DNA of 6,584 nt, taken from contig CAYNXB010000115.1 of assembly GCA_964401045.1 (NCBI GenBank), positions 1-6,584 of the forward strand, read 5' to 3'. The stretch is from CAYNXB01 sp964401045. Its GTDB lineage: Bacteria; Pseudomonadota; Alphaproteobacteria; Sphingomonadales; Sphingomonadaceae. Below the pieces are notes generated by a model. The model did not search any database, was not told where the DNA came from, and saw nothing but the letters and a program-made list of their open reading frames with translations. This document shows, piece after piece, positions 1 through 4,642 of the stretch (positions are counted from its first letter, which is position 1; each line of letters starts with the position of its first letter). Position numbers and translations under genes: made by a program.

Positions 1-1099
1 GCTGGCTTCCGCGCAGACCCTGACCGGGCCCGCGTTCGCCGCTGCAACCAGCACCGTCGGCTCGGGTACGCTGACCTTGCGGCTCGGCTCGATCAGCGGC
101 GGGGCTTTCACTGCAGACGGCACGCGCCAGCCGGTCGAGATCACAATCGCCCCCGGCGCGACGCTCGCGCAGGCGGCCGCGGCGATCAATTCGTCGGGCG
201 CAGGCGTGTCCGCCTATGTCGCCAATTCGGCAGACGGCGCGCGGCTGGTGTTGAAGGGGCCAGAAGGCGCGAACAACGCGTTCGTGCTCGAGGCGAGCGA
301 AACTGCCGGCAATCCCGGGCTCGCCGCGCTTGCGTGGGAGCCAGGAACGGGCGATCCCGCGCGTGTGCTGGCTTCGGCCGGCGACGCCGAGTTCAAGCTC
401 GACGGCGTGGCGATGAAATCCGCCAGCAATGCCGCTGGCGAAGTCGCGCCGGGCCTCTCGCTGACGCTAAAGGCGACCAACGCCGGCAGCCCCGCGACGA
501 TCACCTTCAACGATGCGAAGGCCGCCGTCACCTCGGTGATGCAAGACCTTACCGCCGCGCTCAACGAGATCGCGAGCGCGCTCAACGCCGCAACCGATCC
601 GACGAGCGGTGAGCTGGCGCGGGACGACGGCGCGCGTACGCTCCGGCGTCAGCTGTCGAGCCTGGGCAGCACCGTGATCATGCCGAATGCCGCGAACGGC
701 GCGCCGGCCACCCTCGCCGAGCTGGGCCTGTCGATCGCGCGCGACGGCAGCTTCAGCCTCAATACCGCCACTCTCACCGCCGCAATGACCCGCGATCCGG
801 AAGCGGTCTCGGCGATGTTCACCAGCGGGCTCTACGGCGTCTACGCGAGCGTCGACAAGATCTCCCGCGGCGCTTCGAGCGCGGGCAATCCCGGCTCGCT
901 CGCCGGCTCGCTGAGCCGTTATGCCGGCCAGAAGAGCCAGATCAGCAAGGAAAACGCGAAGATCGCCGATCAGCAGGAAGCGCTGCGGGCGCGGCTCGCC
1001 AAGCAACTGTCCGCCGCCGACATGCAGATCGGCTCATCCAAATCCACCATGTCGTTCCTGCAACAGCAGATCGACATGTGGAAGAAGGGCGACGACTGA
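1..1099 (+). CDS. fliD: Flagellar filament cap protein FliD, 3' part
   Basis: This is the C-terminal part of FliD (HAP2), the cap that sits at the growing filament tip outside the cell and helps exported flagellin to fold in. The frame is open from base 2 and ends at a TGA at 1097-1099, giving 365 visible residues. The start lies outside the window, and roughly 80-100 N-terminal residues are probably missing by usual family length. Early on there is a flagellin hook-IN-type segment (GTLTLRLG, then APGATLAQAAAAINSSGAGV and ARLVLKGPEG). Next comes the FKLDGVAMKSASN / GLSLTLK block and the FliD C-terminal region with LAELGLSIARDGSFSLN. The end is a helical coiled-coil tail (KENAKIADQQEALRARLAKQ, then SFLQQQIDMW), as in the D0/D1 part of the family. 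fliS follows after one base. The TTG at 77 could be read as a start, but the frame upstream continues the same domain, so the gene is truncated by the window edge. Confidence 0.95.
   Translation, partial: LASAQTLTGPAFAAATSTVGSGTLTLRLGSISGGAFTADGTRQPVEITIAPGATLAQAAAAINSSGAGVSAYVANSADGARLVLKGPEGANNAFVLEASETAGNPGLAALAWEPGTGDPARVLASAGDAEFKLDGVAMKSASNAAGEVAPGLSLTLKATNAGSPATITFNDAKAAVTSVMQDLTAALNEIASALNAATDPTSGELARDDGARTLRRQLSSLGSTVIMPNAANGAPATLAELGLSIARDGSFSLNTATLTAAMTRDPEAVSAMFTSGLYGVYASVDKISRGASSAGNPGSLAGSLSRYAGQKSQISKENAKIADQQEALRARLAKQLSAADMQIGSSKSTMSFLQQQIDMWKKGDD
1085..1089 (+). promoter_or_regulatory. Probable ribosome binding site of fliS
   Basis: AAGGG lies inside the last codons of fliD, 11 bases before the fliS ATG. 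Because fliD stops one base before fliS starts, ribosomes ending fliD could also reinitiate there. The spacing is a little long, so this is a moderate call. Confidence 0.45.
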
Positions 1100-1100
1100 T

Positions 1101-1469
1101 ATGCTCGCCTGCAACGATCCCTACGATGCCTATCAGCGCGTCGAGTTCGACGCGTGGGTCAAAGGCGCTTCGCCCCAGCAGCTCGTGCAGATCTGCTTCG
1201 ATCAGTTGATCATCGCGCTCACCACGGCGATCCTCGCCAACGAACGGCGCGATGGACGGCTCAAGAGCCGCGCGATGACCCGCGCCGTCACTGCCCTCAT
1301 CGCGCTTGAGATGGGTATCGACCGGGACCACGAGATGGCGGACGTGCTCAGTGAATTCTATGGTGCAGCGCGCAAGTCGATCCTTGCCAGCTCGGTTGCG
1401 TTTGACGGCGCCGTGCTGGCGGAAATGCGCGACGATTTCAGCGACCTGCGCCGTGCGTTCGCGAGCTAA
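1101..1469 (+). CDS. fliS: Flagellin export chaperone FliS
   Basis: FliS is a small cytoplasmic helical-bundle chaperone. It binds the C-terminus of flagellin, prevents early polymerisation and delivers the subunit to the export gate FlhA. The product is 122 residues, close to the usual ~125. The N-terminus carries the family pattern: Y8 and Y11 (PYDAYQRV), followed by the GASPQQLVQICFDQLI segment at residues 22-37, which corresponds to the usual T-x-SP-x-x-L-V/I-x-M-L-Y/F-D/E motif. The remainder is alpha-helical. The ATG at 1101 is chosen because it gives the full chaperone immediately after the fliD stop (TGA, one base, ATG). The frame is open further upstream inside fliD, but that part has no family resemblance. 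The fliD-fliS pairing is the common arrangement and supports both names. Confidence 0.95.
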   Translation: MLACNDPYDAYQRVEFDAWVKGASPQQLVQICFDQLIIALTTAILANERRDGRLKSRAMTRAVTALIALEMGIDRDHEMADVLSEFYGAARKSILASSVAFDGAVLAEMRDDFSDLRRAFAS

Positions 1470-1500
1470 AATTCTTCCGGAATTTGCCGTTTAACACAGC

Positions 1501-2622
1501 ATGACATCCTACGAACCATCCCTCCACGCGGACCGCAAGGGTATTCTCTCGTGGCTTCGCCTCGGCCGCGATCCATTGGGCGACCTTGCCGAACTGTCGG
1601 TGCTCGCCCAGCAGCTGCGCGCGATCGCGCCGGGATCGCGTGGCGACGTCATCGCCAGCATCGCCGAGTTCCTCGGCGAGCACGACCTCGACATATGCGG
1701 CATCACGCTTGGCGCCGCCTACGATTACGTGACCGCGTCCGATCCGCTGTTGGTGCGGCTGATCGACGAGCGCGAATTGATCGGCCAGCCGATTACCGTC
1801 GATTGGCTGCGCAAGGTGCGCTGCCGCAATGAGGGTGAGAGCGATGCGCGCGAGCTGCACCGCACCGTCGAGCGGCTCGAAAAGCACCTCGTCGAATTCG
1901 GGGACGCGGCCAGCGCCGCGCGCCGGGCCACGCAGGATTACGGCACTTCGCTCGAAGGCCAGGCGCGGCAACTCCACACCACCGGAGACCTCGCCGCTTC
2001 GGTCGGCGAGATACTCGGCGTGGTGCGACAGATGATCGACCGCACCGCCGAGATGGAACAGGACATGCGCCACAGTGAGGAGCAATCCGAAACGCTGCGG
2101 CGAAGCCTCGAAGCGGCGATGCGCTCGGCTGAGGAGGACTTCCTCACCGGGCTGCCCAACCGGCGCGCGTTCGAGAAGACCTTCGAACGCGAATATCGCG
2201 AGGCGGTGCAGGCGCGGGAATCGCTGGTCGTCGCGTTCTGCGATATCGACCATTTCAAGCGCATCAACGATACCCACGGGCACGAGACGGGGGACCGGGT
2301 GCTGAAAGCCGTTGCTCGCAACCTCTCAGGTATTTCCAGCGAGCGGTGCTACATCGCCCGCCATGGCGGCGAGGAATTCGTCGTGCTGTTCAGGGGCAGG
2401 ACGCTGGACGAGGCCCGCTCCTTGCTGGACGCGGCCCGCGTCGAATTGTCGGAAAGGCGCATGGTCAACCGCATGACCAAGACGCCGATCGGCCACGTCA
2501 CATTCTCGGCCGGCGTCGCCGATGTGTTCGACTATCCCGATCGCAGCGCCGCGCTCAAGGCGGCGGACAGCGCCCTATACATGGCCAAAGGGAAGGGCCG
2601 GAACCAAGTGGTCACCGCGTGA
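1501..2622 (+). CDS. Soluble GGDEF diguanylate cyclase linked to flagellar genes
   Basis: This 373-residue cytoplasmic protein is predicted to make cyclic di-GMP from two GTP. No signal peptide or membrane segment is visible. Residues 1-110 form a mixed region I cannot assign to a family. Residues about 115-210 are charged and helical, likely a coiled coil of the kind that dimerises diguanylate cyclases. The GGDEF domain covers about 211-373: DFLTGLPNRR at 213-222, metal-binding D248 within FCDIDHFKRIND (246-257), the active-site GGEEF at 289-293, SAGVA at 336-340 and AKGKGRN at 362-368. The catalytic motifs are intact. The usual RxxD product-inhibition site just before GGEEF reads SERC (280-283), so feedback inhibition there is probably absent. 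The ATG at 1501 is the earliest possible start, because an in-frame TAA lies at 1492-1494. No clear Shine-Dalgarno precedes it. Position after fliS suggests a role in motility control; that is inference. Confidence 0.95.
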   Translation: MTSYEPSLHADRKGILSWLRLGRDPLGDLAELSVLAQQLRAIAPGSRGDVIASIAEFLGEHDLDICGITLGAAYDYVTASDPLLVRLIDERELIGQPITVDWLRKVRCRNEGESDARELHRTVERLEKHLVEFGDAASAARRATQDYGTSLEGQARQLHTTGDLAASVGEILGVVRQMIDRTAEMEQDMRHSEEQSETLRRSLEAAMRSAEEDFLTGLPNRRAFEKTFEREYREAVQARESLVVAFCDIDHFKRINDTHGHETGDRVLKAVARNLSGISSERCYIARHGGEEFVVLFRGRTLDEARSLLDAARVELSERRMVNRMTKTPIGHVTFSAGVADVFDYPDRSAALKAADSALYMAKGKGRNQVVTA

Positions 2623-2661
2623 GTTTTACCGCTCGGGGCGCGTTCTGGGGCGGGTAATTGG

Positions 2662-3066
2662 ATGCGAAGCGCAGAGGACGAAGCCTTACCGTTCGCCGTG
2701 TGGCAGTCGGAAATAACCGCTTTGTCGGATTGCTGTCTCACGGCTCCCCCAGGCGGGGAAGATCGCTTTGTTCGTCGCGCATTTCACCTGTTCAAGCTGT
2801 CCGCGCCTGCCATCCGCTCGCTCGCTGATCCATACCTTGAGGAAAGCGTGGTCGAGCTGGTGCTCGAGCGCGACGGCGCAGAGGCGGCCGTCAGGCTGAT
2901 CGCCGGGGAGCGGGCTTCGTTCGCGATAGCGCCGGCGGACGACGGGGTACCCCGGGTGTCGGCGGAAATTTCGTTCGACGGGGGCCGGTCGGTGCGTGCC
3001 GAGGGCAATTCCGCCGCGCACGCGATGATTGGCGCCTGGGCGAACTACTTCACGACATCGCACTGA
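2662..3066 (+). CDS. Unrecognised 134-residue protein
   Basis: I do not recognise this protein. It encodes 134 residues and looks genuine. The third codon position is strongly G/C, the amino-acid mix is ordinary, and it follows the cyclase by 39 bases on the same strand. The N-terminal half is helical (FVRRAFHLFKLSAPAIRSLA at 36-55). The C-terminal half alternates short hydrophobic stretches with glycine and charged turns (about 62-113), which suggests a small beta-rich domain ending in a helix (AAHAMIGAWANYF, 118-130). There is no signal peptide, membrane segment or metal motif; the cysteine pair C24-C25 is isolated. A G-rich stretch (GGGGCGGG) lies about 6-13 bases before the ATG and could serve as a ribosome site. 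Its last 17 bases overlap the end of the opposing response regulator. A motility role is suggested only by context. Confidence 0.8.
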   Translation: MRSAEDEALPFAVWQSEITALSDCCLTAPPGGEDRFVRRAFHLFKLSAPAIRSLADPYLEESVVELVLERDGAEAAVRLIAGERASFAIAPADDGVPRVSAEISFDGGRSVRAEGNSAAHAMIGAWANYFTTSH

Positions 3067-3715
3067 CGCGGACGTTGGTTTCAGTCATGCTACCGGACGG
3101 CCTGAGCCCGGCTTCCAGCCCGATCCGGATCGCCGCGCTCGTCGAGGCGACGCCCAGCTTGCGCAGGGCATTCAGTCTATAATCCTCGACCGTCCGCGGG
3201 CTGAGGTTGAGCTCCTTGCCCATGCTCTTGTTCGAATGTCCCTCGAGCAGGAAGGCGAGAACCTGACGTTCCCTGTCCGAGAGGCTCGAAACCTGCTGTT
3301 CGGCGCGCTGGCGCGTCAGCAGCGCGGCGCTGTTCCGCTCGATGAAGCGTAGTGAATAGTCATAGGCGGCGATCAGCTCGTCGCTTGAAAAACCGGCGTC
3401 GAGAAAATCGGCGACGCCGTCATGCGCTGCACGAACCACGTCCGCGGCCCTGGGCCGGACGGCGAAGACGATGACCGGCAGGTAGATCCCGGCGAGCGCA
3501 AGGTGCCGGTTCAGCTCCCGTACGCCGCCCTCGGGGAACTCCATCAGGATGGCTCCGTTTGCCGGCTTTTCTTCGACCAGCTCGTCAAGGTTCTCGTAAA
3601 TCTCGGCGTGGGCTCCGCCGCCCGTTATGCGCATGGCGAGCGACGCACGCTGCGCGTGGTCGCAATCGACGACATGAATCGTGCGCTTCAACCCCGAAGG
3701 ATGTGCGTTCAACAT
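3050..3715 (-). CDS. FixJ/NarL-family response regulator with degenerate receiver
   Basis: This is a 221-residue transcriptional regulator. Residues about 11-125 have the layout of a response-regulator receiver, beginning TIHVVDCD with acidic D17 and D19. The residues that normally carry and sense phosphate are altered. The strand that should end in the phospho-aspartate reads AILMEF, placing E59 (or M58) at that position. The conserved Thr/Ser site reads VFAV (A85). The switch lysine in the usual DFLEKPF block is lost (DFLDAGF, A107). Residues about 144-204 form an intact LuxR-type helix-turn-helix: LSDRERQVL, then SNKSMGKELNLSPRTVEDYR and LRKLGV. It therefore probably binds DNA but is unlikely to be switched by ordinary aspartate phosphorylation. 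No partner histidine kinase is in the window. It lies downstream of fliA on the same strand after a 198-base spacer, so it may have its own promoter. Control of motility genes is inferred from position. Confidence 0.93.
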   Translation of the reverse strand: MLNAHPSGLKRTIHVVDCDHAQRASLAMRITGGGAHAEIYENLDELVEEKPANGAILMEFPEGGVRELNRHLALAGIYLPVIVFAVRPRAADVVRAAHDGVADFLDAGFSSDELIAAYDYSLRFIERNSAALLTRQRAEQQVSSLSDRERQVLAFLLEGHSNKSMGKELNLSPRTVEDYRLNALRKLGVASTSAAIRIGLEAGLRPSGSMTETNVRVSAMS

Positions 3716-3720
3716 TATAG

Positions 3721-3727
3721 CCCCCCC
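3721..3727 (-). promoter_or_regulatory. G7 tract as ribosome binding site of the regulator
   Basis: On the minus strand a run of seven G lies five bases before the regulator's ATG (G7-CTATA-ATG). It is the only purine-rich block at proper distance, so it probably acts as the Shine-Dalgarno. A homopolymer here is unusual and could vary in length. Confidence 0.45.
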
Positions 3728-3831
3728 GCCCGGCTGCCGCGACCCCTCGCGTCAAGCCGGACCGATCCGTCAAAAAAGTCATTCTTCTGTCTTTTTACGG
3801 CCGCCACGGAGGCGTCCGACACAGCTTCGAC

Positions 3832-3847
3832 TGTCTGCGTGAAGACA
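3832..3847. repeat. Short inverted repeat, candidate operator
   Basis: TGTCT (3832-3836) and AGACA (3843-3847) form a perfect 5-base inverted repeat with a 6-base spacer, about 120-130 bases before the regulator's start. A further direct copy, CTGTCT, occurs at 3787-3792, matching CTGTCT at 3831-3836. It could be a dimeric operator, possibly for autoregulation, but such short repeats also arise by chance. Confidence 0.22.
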
Positions 3848-3884
3848 AGATTAGCGGAAAATACGTAGCACACCAGAATTTTTG

Positions 3885-3892
3885 TTAACCAT
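3885..3892 (+). promoter_or_regulatory. TTAACCAT octamer, candidate CtrA half-site
   Basis: TTAACCAT matches the half-site form of the alphaproteobacterial CtrA motif (full form TTAA-N7-TTAA). Here a second half is imperfect: GTAA at 3897-3900, eight bases after the first TTAA. It sits in the spacer upstream of the regulator. If the host is a sphingomonad, CtrA control of motility genes is plausible. The call rests on one octamer. Confidence 0.3.
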
Positions 3893-3898
3893 ATTTGT

Positions 3899-3915
3899 AA
3901 AGACGCTTTCGCATC
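3899..3915 (-). terminator. Weak hairpin plus short T run after fliA
   Basis: Read on the minus strand, GATGC-GAAA-GCGTC-TTT starts within the fliA stop codon. The five-pair stem includes one G-U pair and is capped by a GAAA (GNRA-type) loop, followed by three T and an A/T-rich tract. It is too short for a strong intrinsic terminator and may only attenuate transcription into the regulator or protect the message end. Confidence 0.25.
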
Positions 3916-4642
3916 ATTGCGCAGCCAGGTCGGAACCAAGCCGTTCGCGTATCTTGCGCAACGCCTGGTCCTTGAGCTGGTAGATGCGTGGAACGCTGAG
4001 GCCGAGGACGCTGGCGATCTCGGCCAGGTTGAGCTCCTCCACGAAGTATAGCTGGATCACCAGTTGCAGCCGCTCGGGCAATTCGCCGACCGCGGCGGCC
4101 AGGCCCTCCCGGTCCTCGGCGGAAATCAGGTTCTCGATCGCCGATGGCGCCTGATCCCAGAACGCGGCATCGTTATCCGAATAAGTATTGTCGACCGGCT
4201 CGAACTTGAGCGGGGCGCAGGCGGTGCGGATCGCGTCGAGCTCGGCGGAGGTGATGCCCATCGCGGCGGCGAGCTCGAAATCCGAAGGATCGCGCCCGAG
4301 CTGGCCGCGCAGGCGCCGCTCGAAGTCCTGCAGTTCGCGCCGCCGTTGTGCCGCACCCCGCGAAATCGGGGCGAAGCGCCTGAGCTGGTCGACCATCGCG
4401 CCCTTGACGCGGATCTTGGCGTAAGCGGCGAAGCCTTCCATGTCGTTGCCGGCGTGCCGCTGCGCGCATTCGGTGAGCGCCACGAGGCCGGCCTGGGTCA
4501 GATCCTCCGGATCGATCCCGGGCATCGCACTGCCTTGCAGGTGCCACGCGAGTTTGCGGACCATCGGCATGAAGCGCTCGACGATCTCGGCGATGGAATC
4601 GCGATAAGCCCGCGCGGACGCGGAACGTTGGGTGCTGATCAT
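3914..4642 (-). CDS. fliA: Flagellar sigma factor FliA (sigma-28)
   Basis: FliA directs RNA polymerase to late flagellar promoters (flagellin, cap, motor and chemotaxis genes) and is normally held back by the anti-sigma FlgM until the hook is complete. The 242-residue length is typical. Region 2 lies at about 22-93 (FMPMVRKLAWHL, then PEDLTQAGLVALTE and FAAYAKIRVKGAMVDQLRRF). Region 3 follows at about 94-140 (ISRGAAQRRRELQDFERRLR, then GRDPSDFELAAAMGIT). Region 4 is at about 182-236 (GELPERLQLVIQLYFVEELN, then LAEIASVLGLSVPRIYQLKD), with the DNA-recognition helix near the end. The start at 4642 is chosen because it forms an ATGA overlap with the flhA stop and begins a complete sigma factor. 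The frame stays open upstream to 4846, but that part lies inside flhA and is arginine/proline-rich shadow. No flgM is in the window. Confidence 0.97.
   Translation of the reverse strand: MISTQRSASARAYRDSIAEIVERFMPMVRKLAWHLQGSAMPGIDPEDLTQAGLVALTECAQRHAGNDMEGFAAYAKIRVKGAMVDQLRRFAPISRGAAQRRRELQDFERRLRGQLGRDPSDFELAAAMGITSAELDAIRTACAPLKFEPVDNTYSDNDAAFWDQAPSAIENLISAEDREGLAAAVGELPERLQLVIQLYFVEELNLAEIASVLGLSVPRIYQLKDQALRKIRERLGSDLAAQ
4639..4642 (-). promoter_or_regulatory. ATGA overlap coupling flhA and fliA
   Basis: The fliA ATG (4642-4640) and the flhA TGA (4641-4639) share bases. There is only a weak purine stretch (GAAAG) before the ATG, so fliA is probably translated mainly by ribosomes finishing flhA. 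Confidence 0.75.

Larger units (their letters stand above)
3716..3913. other. 198-base AT-richer intergenic spacer between fliA and the regulator
   Basis: This is the longest non-coding stretch in the window, between the end of fliA and the start of the response regulator, both on the minus strand. It is noticeably richer in A/T than its surroundings, especially at 3774-3797 and 3841-3901, as expected for a promoter region. I see no convincing -35/-10 pair at standard spacing. It holds a weak terminator-like hairpin after fliA, a TTAACCAT octamer, and a short inverted repeat built on TGTCT. A small frame through it (3715-3939, minus) has no coding character. Confidence 0.7.

Noticed and set aside
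1469..1485. AAATTC-TTCCG-GAATTT hairpin after fliS as a terminator
   Set aside because: The six-pair stem is mostly A-T and no T run follows. Only 31 bases separate fliS and the cyclase, which read as one unit.
1438..2283. 281-residue open frame on the minus strand
   Set aside because: It lies opposite the diguanylate cyclase, whose GGDEF motifs are unmistakable. Long antisense frames are expected in GC-rich genes, and the product resembles no family.
2686..3063. 125-residue minus-strand frame opposite the orphan gene
   Set aside because: Its product is Arg/Pro-rich and shows no structure, while the plus-strand frame has G/C-biased third positions and ordinary protein composition.
3713..3755. 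TTGACG and TATAAT as a -35/-10 promoter for the regulator
   Set aside because: The spacing is about 30 bases instead of about 17, and the TATAAT overlaps the start codon, so transcription would begin inside the gene.
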